Shown here one piece after another: positions 43,108 to 52,110 of a DNA stretch of 64,000 bases; positions within the stretch are counted from its first letter, which is position 1; each line of letters begins with the position of its first letter. A program made the position numbers and the translations under genes. The notes beneath the pieces are model-generated. The model worked only from the letters and a program-made list of their open reading frames with translations, searched no databases and was not told the origin of the DNA. This stretch comes from a bacterium (GTDB lineage Bacteria; Auribacterota; UBA3054). Location: NCBI GenBank assembly GCA_017557885.1, contig JAFYXV010000003.1, forward strand, positions 258,902 through 322,901. Reading direction: 5' to 3'.

Positions 43108-43722
43108 TCAATTGGCGGCGAAAAGAGAATAGCCCCACTGGTTCAAAAGTTCCTCCAACGTGCGGACCGGGAAGCCCAGAACGTTGTAGTAGTCTCCGTC
43201 GATGGAAGAGATGATGAGCGATCCTCCGTCCTGGATGGCGTAAGCCCCCGCTTTGTCCAAGGGATCCTCCAGTGAGAAATAACGCCCGATCTCCTCTTTC
43301 GAGAGCCTGCACATCGTCACTTCCGTGGCGCAGAAATTGGAGATGACCTCCTCTCTTCCTTTTTCAAGCTTTATAAGCGCCAGTCCGGAATAGACCATGT
43401 GCGTTCTTCCCTGAAGCTTCGTTATCATGGCGTAGGCTTCCTCGAGGTCGGATGGTTTCCCCAGGATCTCTTTCCCGAGGACCACGATCGTGTCGCAGCC
43501 CACTATGACGGTCGTTTTGCCATCGCAGTTTATCTCTTTTGCGACAGCCATGGCCTTCTCCTTGGCCAACCGCGCGACAAGCGCTATGGGCTCCTCGGCG
43601 CCGGCTATGCTCTCCTCGGTTCGGGGAACGCGCACTTCAAAGGGCACCTTCAGGCGCTCCAACATCATTTTGCGCCTGGGGGAACCGGAAGCCAGGATGA
43701 AACGTTCGGGAAAACCGCTCAT
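43108..43722 (-). CDS. maf: Maf-like nucleoside triphosphate pyrophosphatase
   Basis: 204 residues. FILASGSPRRKMMLERL at the N-terminus is the Maf signature; VIVGCDTIVVLGKEILGKP (about 72-90) and the EIGRYFSLEDPLDKAGAYAIQ segment (about 145-165) complete it. Hydrolyses dTTP/UTP or modified nucleotides in the cytoplasm. It lies 3 bases after the ROK kinase and 12 bases before the FHA gene. Confidence 0.93.
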   Translation of the reverse strand: MSGFPERFILASGSPRRKMMLERLKVPFEVRVPRTEESIAGAEEPIALVARLAKEKAMAVAKEINCDGKTTVIVGCDTIVVLGKEILGKPSDLEEAYAMITKLQGRTHMVYSGLALIKLEKGREEVISNFCATEVTMCRLSKEEIGRYFSLEDPLDKAGAYAIQDGGSLIISSIDGDYYNVLGFPVRTLEELLNQWGYSLFAAN

Positions 43723-43725
43723 GTG

Positions 43726-44751
43726 TCACTTCCTCTTGCTGTCGAGATGATCCCAGATCATTTTGGCCGCGCCGTAGATGCCCGCCGCGTCGCCCAGTTC
43801 GGAAACTTTGATCTTGTATTTGACCGGAAGATCCGGGGAAACGTAGTAGCGGTCGAGCTGGGCCTGAAGCTTGGGCAGGAAGAAATCCGCGGACTTGAAC
43901 ATGCCGCCGCCCAGGCTGATGACGTCCGGGTCGTAGCATTTGCTCAGGTTGTATATCAGCAATGCGAGATATTTCATGCAGTCGTCAATGAGACGCTTGC
44001 AGAGGAAATCGTCCTCGTAGTGGTCGACCATGTCCTTGACGTTGAACTCCGGGACGTCGCCGTTTTTATAACGTTCCTGGATCTGGGCGATGGTCAGTTT
44101 CGGATATCCTCCCAAAACGCTTGGCACGCCCACCTGCATGGAAAGATGCGCCCTGCCTATCATTTTCCCCGGCGAGATGAAGCTTTCCGCGCAGCCGAAG
44201 TTGCCGCAGCTGCAGGCCACGTTGGTGCCGTCCGGACAGACGATGGTGTGGCCGACTTCCACCGCGTTGAAGAAGGGCCCGTGGAAAACCTTGCCATCCA
44301 CCACCAGACCGGATCCCAAGCCGGTTCCCAGCGCGAGGGCCAGAAGGCACTTGGCGCCCTGGCCGGCGCCTTTCCAGTATTCGCCCAGGGCGATGACGTT
44401 GGCGTCGTTGTCTATCTGCGAGGGGACCCCGCCGGCCTGAACGCTGAGGAATTCTCCCAGCTTCATTCCGGTCCAATTGGGAATGTGGGCCTGCATGTAG
44501 TCGATGACGCCGGTGGAGTTGTTGACCGTTCCGGGAGAGCCGGCGGCTATGCCCACGATCTTCTTTCCGCTGGACATCTGGACCGAGATGATGGTCTTCA
44601 GGGCTTCCAGAAGAGCCTCGCGCCCGTCCGAAGCGTGGGAAGGAGTGTAGCTGAAATCGCTGATGTTGCCTTCCCTGTCAACCAGGTCGGCTTTCAAATT
44701 CGTACCGCCGATGTCGATGGCGATCACATATTCTTTTTCATCTTTTGGCAT
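43726..44751 (-). CDS. ROK-family sugar kinase, probable glucokinase
   Basis: 341 residues. DIGGTNLKADLV (phosphate 1 loop), GIAAGSPGTVNN, QIDNDANVIALGE with the catalytic Asp, ALGTGLGSGLVVDG and the zinc motif GHTIV...CSCGNFGCAE identify a ROK kinase. Glucose is the likeliest substrate, given pfp further down the array, but other hexoses are possible. TGAGGTGA supplies the ribosome site. It starts 8 bases after valS. Confidence 0.9.
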   Translation of the reverse strand: MPKDEKEYVIAIDIGGTNLKADLVDREGNISDFSYTPSHASDGREALLEALKTIISVQMSSGKKIVGIAAGSPGTVNNSTGVIDYMQAHIPNWTGMKLGEFLSVQAGGVPSQIDNDANVIALGEYWKGAGQGAKCLLALALGTGLGSGLVVDGKVFHGPFFNAVEVGHTIVCPDGTNVACSCGNFGCAESFISPGKMIGRAHLSMQVGVPSVLGGYPKLTIAQIQERYKNGDVPEFNVKDMVDHYEDDFLCKRLIDDCMKYLALLIYNLSKCYDPDVISLGGGMFKSADFFLPKLQAQLDRYYVSPDLPVKYKIKVSELGDAAGIYGAAKMIWDHLDSKRK

Positions 44752-44759
44752 GGTTCACC

Positions 44760-47681
44760 TCATTGAGCTTTAGAGAGCATATTCGCCAGATCCGTCAGCT
44801 TCTGCAGTTTTTCCTGGGCTTCCGCAAGTTTGGCTTTTTCTTTTTCTATGACTTCAAGGGGAGCGTGGGCCGTGAAGCTCTCGTTCCCGAGTTTCTTTTC
44901 AAGGCTTTGGATGTAATTGGAAACTTCCTTAAGCTGCTTTTCGACTTTGGCGGCTTCGGCGGCTATGTCGACGCTGCCGTCCAGTTTCAAATAAATGGCC
45001 ACGTTGCTGGTGACCTGGCAGGGCATTGCGCCGGAGGGCGCGAGGTCCTTGTCCACCGTAAGTTCTCCGGCGGTCAGGAAACGCGTCAAAGTCTCCCTCT
45101 CGCCTTCCAGGAACTTCTGAAGCTCGGCGCTTTCCGGTTTAATGAGGAAGGAGGCTTTCTGTCCCGGGCCGATGTTGAAGGCGCTGCGCATGCTGCGGCC
45201 AAGGCTGATGAGCTCGTATTTTCTCATGACCATGGAAAGCCTTTCCCCGGAGCACCAGCCCTGGGTGGCCTCTGGCCATTCCGCGCTTATCAGCATAGAG
45301 CCTTCCCGCCCGGTCACGGAATGCAGATTGGACCAGATCTCCTCGGTCTCGAAGGGCATCATGGGGTGCAAGAGCCTCAGAGCCGTCTGCAAGACGGCCG
45401 CCAGGACCGCCTGGGTCGAGGCTTTCTTTTTGCCCTCTGATCTCAAGACCGGCTTGATGGCTTCCAGATACCAGTCGCAGAATTCGTTCCACATGAAGTC
45501 GTACATCCTGTTGGCGTACTCGTGATAACGGTACTCCTCGATGGAGGACGTGACGTCCCTTATGGTCTCGTCAAGCCTTGTCAGGATCCATTCCTCGTCG
45601 GCGTTCAAAGGCTCGATCATGTTTTCATCCAAGGCCCGCTTCAGTTCCTGGAGAGAGTAAAGGGGCGTCGAAGCGTCGAGATTCTGCATGGCGAAGCGGG
45701 AGGCGTTCCAGATCTTGTTGCCGAAGTTGCGGCCGATCTCGAATTTCGCGCTGGTCAGGAAAGCCAAGCCTTCCTTCTTCTGAGTTTCCTCGGAAGCCCA
45801 TCTGGTGGCCATGGTCTTTTTGCAGGAAGGACAGGAGAGAGTTTCTGCCTTCATATTCTTTTCGTTCTGCGGGAAGAGCGTCGCGCAATGCGGGCATCTG
45901 TACTGCACCGGAACTCTCATGTCCTGGGTGTCCGAAGACATCTGCGTCATGGAGAACCTAAGGGCGTCCGCACCGTACTGGTCGATGATATCCTCCGGAT
46001 CCACGCCGTTGCCCTTGGACTTGGACATTCTCTTGCCCATGCCGTCCAATATGGTCACGTGGATCATGACGTTGTGGAAAGGAACGCTGCCGGTGTTGAA
46101 ATGGGCCGTCATGACCATTCTGGCCACCCACAGGCTGATGATGTCCCTGTTGGTGATCAAAACGTTGTTGGGATAGAAGGTGGAGAGCCTTTCGTTCTTG
46201 TCAGGCCAGCCCAGGGTGGAGTGCGGCCAGAGGGCTGAGCTGAACCAGGTGTCGAGAACGTCCTCTTCCTGCCTGATCTCCGCTCCTTTCAAAATCGTCT
46301 CCGGCTTGAAGTCCTCGATGGAGGAGCACAAAAGCCACTGCTTTCCCGCTTCGTCGTATTTGAAACTGACTTCGGGATCATTCCCGAAGGCCGCCTGCAG
46401 TTCGCTTTCTCCCACGCCCTTCACATACCAGATGGGGATCCTATGCCCCCACCAGAGCTGGCGGCTGATGGGCCAGTCGCGCTTTTCGCTGAGCCAGTCG
46501 AGATACGACTTGGCGAAGCGGGCGGGATGAAATTGGATCTTTCCGCTTCTCACCGCTTCCATGGCCGCCTCCGCCATGTCCGCCATGATGACGAACCACT
46601 GGTCGGAGAGATAGGGCTCGATGGGCGTCTTGGAACGGTCGGAATGGCCCACCTGGGTGGTGTAGGGCTCGGTCTTCAGAAGATCGCCGCTCTCTTCCAG
46701 CGCTTTCACGATAAGAGGACGCGCTTTCAATCTGTCCATGCCGGCGAACTGCCCGGCCACTTCGTTTAAGGTTCCGTCGGGATTGAGAATGTTTATTTCC
46801 GGCAGCTTGTTTCTTTTGCCGCAAAGATAGTCGTTGGGGTCGTGGGCGGGCGTGACCTTGACGCAGCCCGTGCCGAATTCTCTGTCCACTAACAGCGCGT
46901 CGCCGATAATGGGTATGGGGCGCTTGACCAAGGGCAGAATAACGTTCTTGCCGATCAGATGTTTGTAGCGCTCGTCCTCGGGGTGCACGGCCACGGCGGT
47001 GTCGCCGAAGAAAGTCTCCGGACGGGTGGTGGCCACTTCCAGATACTCCTCGCTCCCCTCCACCTGATATTTGAGATGCCAGAGGTTGCTCTTCACGGTC
47101 TCATAGACGACCTCGTCGTCCGAGACGGAAGTCTGGAGCTTGACGTCCCAGTTGACCAGCCGTTTGCCCCTGTAAATGAGGCCGGCCTTGAACATGCTAA
47201 GGAAGGTGGTCCTGACCGCCTTGGCGCAGACCGGGTCCAGGGTGAAGCGCAAATGCTCCCAGTCGCAGGAGCAGCCCATGGCCCTGAGCTGTCTTAGAAT
47301 ACGGCCGCCGTACTGCTCTTTCCACTGCCAGATCCTTTTCACAAGCTCTTCCCTTCCGAGGTCGTGGCGCGTCTTGCCCTCCTTCTCGAAAATGTTCTTC
47401 TCCACCACCGCCTGCGTGGCGATGCCCGCATGGTCGGTGCCGGGCTGCCAGAGCGTTTTGCATCCCAGCATTCTGTGATATCTGATCTGGATATCCTGCA
47501 GCGTGTTGTTTATCGCATGTCCCAAGTGCAGGGCGCCCGTCACGTTGGGGGGCGGCATCATGATACAATAGGGTTTCAGGCCGGGTTTGCCTTCCCGGGG
47601 GCTGAAGCTCCCGGAGTTTTCCCAGGCCGCGTAGATCCGTTTTTCACATTCTTTCGGGTTGTACTGAGGCGCTATTTCCAT
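44760..47681 (-). CDS. valS: valyl-tRNA synthetase
   Basis: 973 residues. Class I synthetase that charges tRNA-Val and edits threonine. PPPNVTGALHLGHAINN (HIGH), GKRMSKSKGNGVDPEDII (KMSKS, about 543-558), the editing (CP1) domain with TTRPETFFGDTAVAVHPEDE, and a C-terminal coiled-coil arm (about 900-970). A Cys4 zinc-ribbon-like insert (CPHC...CPSC, about 600-635) lies after KMSKS. First gene of the long minus-strand array; an extended -10 box precedes it. Confidence 0.96.
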   Translation of the reverse strand: MEIAPQYNPKECEKRIYAAWENSGSFSPREGKPGLKPYCIMMPPPNVTGALHLGHAINNTLQDIQIRYHRMLGCKTLWQPGTDHAGIATQAVVEKNIFEKEGKTRHDLGREELVKRIWQWKEQYGGRILRQLRAMGCSCDWEHLRFTLDPVCAKAVRTTFLSMFKAGLIYRGKRLVNWDVKLQTSVSDDEVVYETVKSNLWHLKYQVEGSEEYLEVATTRPETFFGDTAVAVHPEDERYKHLIGKNVILPLVKRPIPIIGDALLVDREFGTGCVKVTPAHDPNDYLCGKRNKLPEINILNPDGTLNEVAGQFAGMDRLKARPLIVKALEESGDLLKTEPYTTQVGHSDRSKTPIEPYLSDQWFVIMADMAEAAMEAVRSGKIQFHPARFAKSYLDWLSEKRDWPISRQLWWGHRIPIWYVKGVGESELQAAFGNDPEVSFKYDEAGKQWLLCSSIEDFKPETILKGAEIRQEEDVLDTWFSSALWPHSTLGWPDKNERLSTFYPNNVLITNRDIISLWVARMVMTAHFNTGSVPFHNVMIHVTILDGMGKRMSKSKGNGVDPEDIIDQYGADALRFSMTQMSSDTQDMRVPVQYRCPHCATLFPQNEKNMKAETLSCPSCKKTMATRWASEETQKKEGLAFLTSAKFEIGRNFGNKIWNASRFAMQNLDASTPLYSLQELKRALDENMIEPLNADEEWILTRLDETIRDVTSSIEEYRYHEYANRMYDFMWNEFCDWYLEAIKPVLRSEGKKKASTQAVLAAVLQTALRLLHPMMPFETEEIWSNLHSVTGREGSMLISAEWPEATQGWCSGERLSMVMRKYELISLGRSMRSAFNIGPGQKASFLIKPESAELQKFLEGERETLTRFLTAGELTVDKDLAPSGAMPCQVTSNVAIYLKLDGSVDIAAEAAKVEKQLKEVSNYIQSLEKKLGNESFTAHAPLEVIEKEKAKLAEAQEKLQKLTDLANMLSKAQ

Positions 47682-47717
47682 TTTGTTGTCCTTAACTTAA
47701 AAAAAGATTATTTATTC

Positions 47718-47726
47718 ATTATAGCA
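47718..47726 (-). promoter_or_regulatory. extended -10 box of the valS array
   Basis: Reverse strand TGC-TATAAT (TATAAT at 47718-47723), about 37 bases before the valS ATG. No clear -35 box. Confidence 0.55.
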
Positions 47727-47779
47727 AATAAGGGAGAAGCGGGCGACTGTCCCCGGGGGAAGCAAAAAGATGGCTGTTG

Positions 47780-47788
47780 TGCTAAAAT
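47780..47788 (+). promoter_or_regulatory. extended -10 box of the binding-protein gene
   Basis: TGC-TAAAAT (TAAAAT at 47783-47788) lies 9 bases before the ATG at 47798, predicting a leader of only about 3 bases. Confidence 0.5.
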
Positions 47789-47797
47789 ATTTACATT

Positions 47798-48538
47798 ATG
47801 AAAAAACTCCTTTTTCTTTTGTTTTTGCCGCTTCTTCTCCTTGGCTGCACCAAGGACGACGGCTCGACGACCCTGAGGGTCGCCACTTCCCCCGATTCGC
47901 CGCCCTTCGCGTTCAAAATGGAAGGCGAAGTTTGCGGCGTTGACATCGACCTTGTAAAAGAGGTCGCCAAGCGAACCGGCAAACAGCTGGTCATAATCGA
48001 AATGCCTTTTGGCGAACTATTGGAGAGCGTCCGCTCCGGCAAGGCCGACCTGGCCGTGGGGACCATCTCCATAACGGAGGAAAGGAAGCAGATAGTCGCT
48101 TTCTCCAATCCCTACTACAAGACCGGATGCGTGATAACTTCGCCTCTTGCCAGGCCGGTTACCAGCGCCAACGATCTTCAGGGGAAAAAAGTCGGCATAA
48201 CGCAGGGCGCCAGGATCACCGAACTATGTGTTGAAAAGGGCGCCTCGGTCGTCCCCTACTCCAACTCCTGGGCTATCGCCGAAGATATCGTCAACGGCAA
48301 ACTGGACTGCGCCATAAACGACGCCCCCATGGCCAGGGCCTACGCCAAGGACAAGGACGAGCTGGCCATAACCTCGCCCTTCATCAGCGACGACTATTAC
48401 GGCGTAGCCTGCGGCAAAGAAAACAAGGCGCTTCTGAGATCTGTCAACAAGACCATAAAGTCCCTCAAAGCCGGCGGCGAGCTGCAAAAAAAGCTAGACA
48501 GCTGGAACAGGCTCACGGACGAAAAGATCAAGCATTAA
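47798..48538 (+). CDS. amino-acid-type ABC transporter substrate-binding lipoprotein
   Basis: 246 residues. Lipobox LLLGC, Cys17. Family 3 (polar amino acid) binding fold: LRVATSPDSPPFAFK, CGVDIDLVKEVAKRTG, AVGTISITEERKQIVAFSNPYY and the lobe-2 strand GKKVGITQGARI. The ITEER and SPPF residues are those that usually hold the ligand carboxylate and amino groups. Amino acid specificity is not readable. No permease or ATPase gene is adjacent; downstream is the EEP-domain protein, 37 bases on. Confidence 0.88.
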   Translation: MKKLLFLLFLPLLLLGCTKDDGSTTLRVATSPDSPPFAFKMEGEVCGVDIDLVKEVAKRTGKQLVIIEMPFGELLESVRSGKADLAVGTISITEERKQIVAFSNPYYKTGCVITSPLARPVTSANDLQGKKVGITQGARITELCVEKGASVVPYSNSWAIAEDIVNGKLDCAINDAPMARAYAKDKDELAITSPFISDDYYGVACGKENKALLRSVNKTIKSLKAGGELQKKLDSWNRLTDEKIKH

Positions 48539-48575
48539 AAACCGTGTCGAAACAGACACCGAAGGAAGGCATACA

Positions 48576-51500
48576 ATGAAACACCTAAGCATTTCTCTCC
48601 TTATTGCGGCGCTTCTTGCGCTAAGCGCCGCCTGTCCGCTGCTCGCGGACGGAACGAATGAGAACTTCAAGCTCCGCGTCGGCACCTACAACATCCAGGG
48701 CGCGTCCTGGGTAAGGCAGAACTACACCACGCTTGTAAAAGACTGCAAAGACGCAGGCCTTGACATAGTGGGCTTCCAGGAAGTTGACAGGTTCACCAAC
48801 CGCAGCCACTTCCTAGACATGATGAAGGAAATGTCCGTCTGCAGCAACGGCCGCTATCCGTATTACAAATTCAGCAAAGCCATAAACTACGACGACGGCG
48901 AATACGGGACCGGCATATTGTCAAGCTTCCCCATCGAGTCCTTCGAAGTCATCCCGCTCCCCGGCCCGGGCGAAAGCAGAAGCTTGGGGCACGCCGTCCT
49001 CAACATCAACGGCACGCTGGTCGACTACTACAATACGCACCTGGAATGGGCGAACGCCTCCGGCAGGATGGCCCAGCTCAAATACATTAAGGAGACCTTT
49101 GAAAAATCCGAAATTTGGATCTTCACGGCCGACCTGAACACCCCGAAGCCCGAAGAGTACGCGCCCAGCTTTCCCTTTGCCAACTACGCCAACGGCCTTG
49201 AGACCGTATATATCACGAACGAAGACGGCGCCATCGACAACGTCATCTCCACCAGAAACCGCTTCATCCAGACCGGAACCGGCATGGTCAACACCGACGG
49301 CACCCATTCCGACCACAATATGCTCTGGGCGGACCTCGAGCTGTTGCCCGAACCCGCTCTCAGGGAAGACGAAGACGGCATAAAGTTCTACGTTAACGGC
49401 GAACCCGCGAAAGGACTGCAGACCATCGGCTACGAAAAGATGTATTTTGATCCCGAGACCGGCGTTATGCAAAGCGAAGATTTCGACGACTACAGATTCG
49501 AGGAATTCACCGCCGCCGGCAAGACGCTCTACCGCCTGACGGAAGACAAGGTGGTGGCCTACCCCTACATCACGGATCCCAACGGGCTCGACGTCACCGA
49601 ACAGCTGACGAACGGCGACCTGACGGACTACCTTGACGGGCACGCCCACTGGTACGGCTGGCCCGAAGGACCCTTATGGACCATTCAGGACGGCGTTCTC
49701 GTAATAGGCGGCGTTTACACTCTGAAACCTCAGGGATTCTCCCGCTTCAAAGACGAGATCAAGACCATAATAGTCGCTCCGCAGGATCCTGAGATCAAAT
49801 ACGGCGGCGACTTCGGCGTCAGGACCGGCGTCATTTTGGAAAAGATCAATTCCGGCGTTTTCAAGGGTCTCGACAATTGTGTCGCCTATATCCCGGAAAA
49901 CGTCGAGCTCTCCCCTGCCGCCTTTGACGAAGGCGCCAACGTGACGCTATTGAGGACCTTTGGAAAGAACCTGACAGTCGCTCCCGCCACCGGTACCGGC
50001 TTCGTCAACGAGGGAGACAAGACGCTTCTGAAACTGACTATCAAGGACGGCGACAAGGACCTTGTTCTTAAAGAAGGTCAGAAGATCGTCACGATCTACG
50101 ACGACGGTGAGAAGAACAACGAGGGAGAATTCTTCTGCTCGGCTCTGAAATACAGCGCGCTGCAGCCGACCTATGAGGGCGGCGTCTTCGCCTTCGACAT
50201 CTGCGCGCCGGTTGGGCCGGACCAGTTCATCCCACAGTATTCCGCGACCTACATCGTGAACATTTTTGTCCTCAACCCTGACGGCAGCGTGGCGGCCCAG
50301 GGTTCCACGCAGCAGTTCGCCGTAAAGTGCAACGTTGAGCCGATAGCAGAGGAACGCACTTCCGATTTCGTTTACCTCTCCGTGGACAACCATCTTGACA
50401 TCGACCTCGGCGACTCCAAGTCCGTGACCGGCTTCGGCGCGGCCTACGTCCAGGACAGCAGGTACTATCAGTGGCAGCTTTACGGAACGAACGATAAGAA
50501 ACTGCCTCTGTGCAAGTGGGACTTCCTCGGCGAAAAGGGCGACAAGACGCCCTCCAACTCCGGCATGTACACTATCGAAGTCAACGGAAATAAGTACCGC
50601 TACCTGCGCATCTGCACGTCCTACGCCTCCAGCAGATGGACCGCCCTCTATTCCGAGATAAAAGTGGACGCTCACTCCGACGAATATGACGACGAGGATT
50701 GGAGAAGCGACGAAAACGAGCACTGGCACGTTTACATTGACAGCGACGTGGAAGTGCCCGGCACCAGAAGCGCGCACATAGAAGGCAATTGGGAAAAGGA
50801 TTATGAAGGCGGCATCCAGACAAAGAGCTGCACAGTCTGCAAACGCGTGCTTGCGCAGGAAGCCCTCGCCTATCCCGTGGTCTTCGACGCGGCCGGGACC
50901 GACGTCACCGCGAAAATGACCGACGGCAGCGTCAGCACCTACCTTGACGGCAACGCCCACTGGTACTTCATGCCCGAAACTCCGGTCTGGACCATCGAGC
51001 AGGGCGTTCTGGAAATAGGCGGCATCGGGCAATTGGAAGCCGGCCAGAACTTCGGCCGCTTCAACGACGAGATCACAACCATCATCGTCGCCCCCCAGGA
51101 TCCCAGCATCAAATACGGCGGCGACTTCGGCGTCAGGACCAACGTGGTCCTGGAGAGCATAGGATCTGGCGCTTTCGCGGGCCTCACCAACGTCAAGAAG
51201 GCCTACATTCCCGCCAACGTGACCTTGGCTGACGACGCCTTTGACGAAGGCGTTGACGTCCAGCTCTTCCGCACGGCGGCCAAATCTCTCACCGTCGCCC
51301 CCGCCACCGGCTACGGCCTTGTCAACGAAGGCGGCAAGACGCTCCTTAAGCTGACCATAAAGGACGGATCAAACGACCTGACGCTCGAAGCAGGACAGAA
51401 GATCGCCGTCCTCTACACCGACGGCGAAAAGAGGAACGAAGGCGGAACCTTCTTCTGCTCCACCATCAAATACAGCGAAACTCAGCCGACCTACGACAGC

Positions 51501-52037
51501 GGCGTCTTCGTCTTCGACGTCTGCGCGCCCAACGGCGAGAACCAGTTCGTCCCGCAGTATGAGCTTACTTACATCGCCAACGTCTATGTTTTGAACGAAG
51601 ACGGCACCATCGCGGCCCAGGGCTCCAGCGCACAGTTCGCCATCCGCTGCACGGAAGAGCCGATCTATTCGGAACGCACCGCGCGCTTCACCGAGAACAG
51701 CCCTGAGAACTTCCTCATTATCGACCTCGGCGCCAAGAAAGAGCTGCAGCAGTTCAGCCTCGCCTACGGCAACTTCGACAGGTACTACCAGTGGCAGCTC
51801 TACGGCTCCAACGACAAGGACCTGCCGGTCTGCAAGTGGGATTTCCTGGGCGAGAAGAACGACAAGACCAGTTCGACGGAGGGCGCCTACTCCATCAACG
51901 TGACGGGACAGTACCGCTACCTCAGAGTGCACACCTCGTATGCTTCCAGCAGATGGACCGCACTCTATGCGGAGGTCTCCGTGACGGCCAGCGACATCGG
52001 TTCCGACAAGGCCGAAAAAGCCGACTCCGGCAAGTGA
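48576..52037 (+). CDS. secreted EEP-family phosphodiesterase/nuclease with two tandem adhesion-type modules
   Basis: 1153 residues. Signal peptide to about residue 25. The endonuclease/exonuclease/phosphatase domain spans about 30-265 with all catalytic segments: RVGTYNIQ (Asn), GFQEVD (Glu), YYNTHLEW (His), FTADLNTP (Asp/Asn), THSDHNML (Asp-His). A module of about 375 residues then occurs twice (about 328-700 and 766-1140): a BspA-like leucine-rich strand region (TIIVAPQDPEIKYGGDFGVR), an Ig-like part and a discoidin-like end (WQLYGTNDKK, YRYLRICTSYASSRWTALY). A linker at 700-765 has a CTVC pair. It could act on DNA, RNA or phospholipid; the modules suggest surface binding. AAGGAAG precedes the ATG. 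Confidence 0.82.
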   Translation: MKHLSISLLIAALLALSAACPLLADGTNENFKLRVGTYNIQGASWVRQNYTTLVKDCKDAGLDIVGFQEVDRFTNRSHFLDMMKEMSVCSNGRYPYYKFSKAINYDDGEYGTGILSSFPIESFEVIPLPGPGESRSLGHAVLNINGTLVDYYNTHLEWANASGRMAQLKYIKETFEKSEIWIFTADLNTPKPEEYAPSFPFANYANGLETVYITNEDGAIDNVISTRNRFIQTGTGMVNTDGTHSDHNMLWADLELLPEPALREDEDGIKFYVNGEPAKGLQTIGYEKMYFDPETGVMQSEDFDDYRFEEFTAAGKTLYRLTEDKVVAYPYITDPNGLDVTEQLTNGDLTDYLDGHAHWYGWPEGPLWTIQDGVLVIGGVYTLKPQGFSRFKDEIKTIIVAPQDPEIKYGGDFGVRTGVILEKINSGVFKGLDNCVAYIPENVELSPAAFDEGANVTLLRTFGKNLTVAPATGTGFVNEGDKTLLKLTIKDGDKDLVLKEGQKIVTIYDDGEKNNEGEFFCSALKYSALQPTYEGGVFAFDICAPVGPDQFIPQYSATYIVNIFVLNPDGSVAAQGSTQQFAVKCNVEPIAEERTSDFVYLSVDNHLDIDLGDSKSVTGFGAAYVQDSRYYQWQLYGTNDKKLPLCKWDFLGEKGDKTPSNSGMYTIEVNGNKYRYLRICTSYASSRWTALYSEIKVDAHSDEYDDEDWRSDENEHWHVYIDSDVEVPGTRSAHIEGNWEKDYEGGIQTKSCTVCKRVLAQEALAYPVVFDAAGTDVTAKMTDGSVSTYLDGNAHWYFMPETPVWTIEQGVLEIGGIGQLEAGQNFGRFNDEITTIIVAPQDPSIKYGGDFGVRTNVVLESIGSGAFAGLTNVKKAYIPANVTLADDAFDEGVDVQLFRTAAKSLTVAPATGYGLVNEGGKTLLKLTIKDGSNDLTLEAGQKIAVLYTDGEKRNEGGTFFCSTIKYSETQPTYDSGVFVFDVCAPNGENQFVPQYELTYIANVYVLNEDGTIAAQGSSAQFAIRCTEEPIYSERTARFTENSPENFLIIDLGAKKELQQFSLAYGNFDRYYQWQLYGSNDKDLPVCKWDFLGEKNDKTSSTEGAYSINVTGQYRYLRVHTSYASSRWTALYAEVSVTASDIGSDKAEKADSGK

Positions 52038-52056
52038 TCCGCTTTCTTCGGTTAAT

Positions 52057-52095
52057 AAAGAAGCGGCGGCTTTTTAAGCCGCCGCTTCTTTTTTT
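52057..52095. terminator. bidirectional terminator
   Basis: A 16-bp stem (52057-52072 with 52076-52091) is followed by T on both strands. Shared by the EEP gene and the converging flippase operon. Confidence 0.93.
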
Positions 52096-52110
52096 ACGAA
52101 GAAAAAAAGT

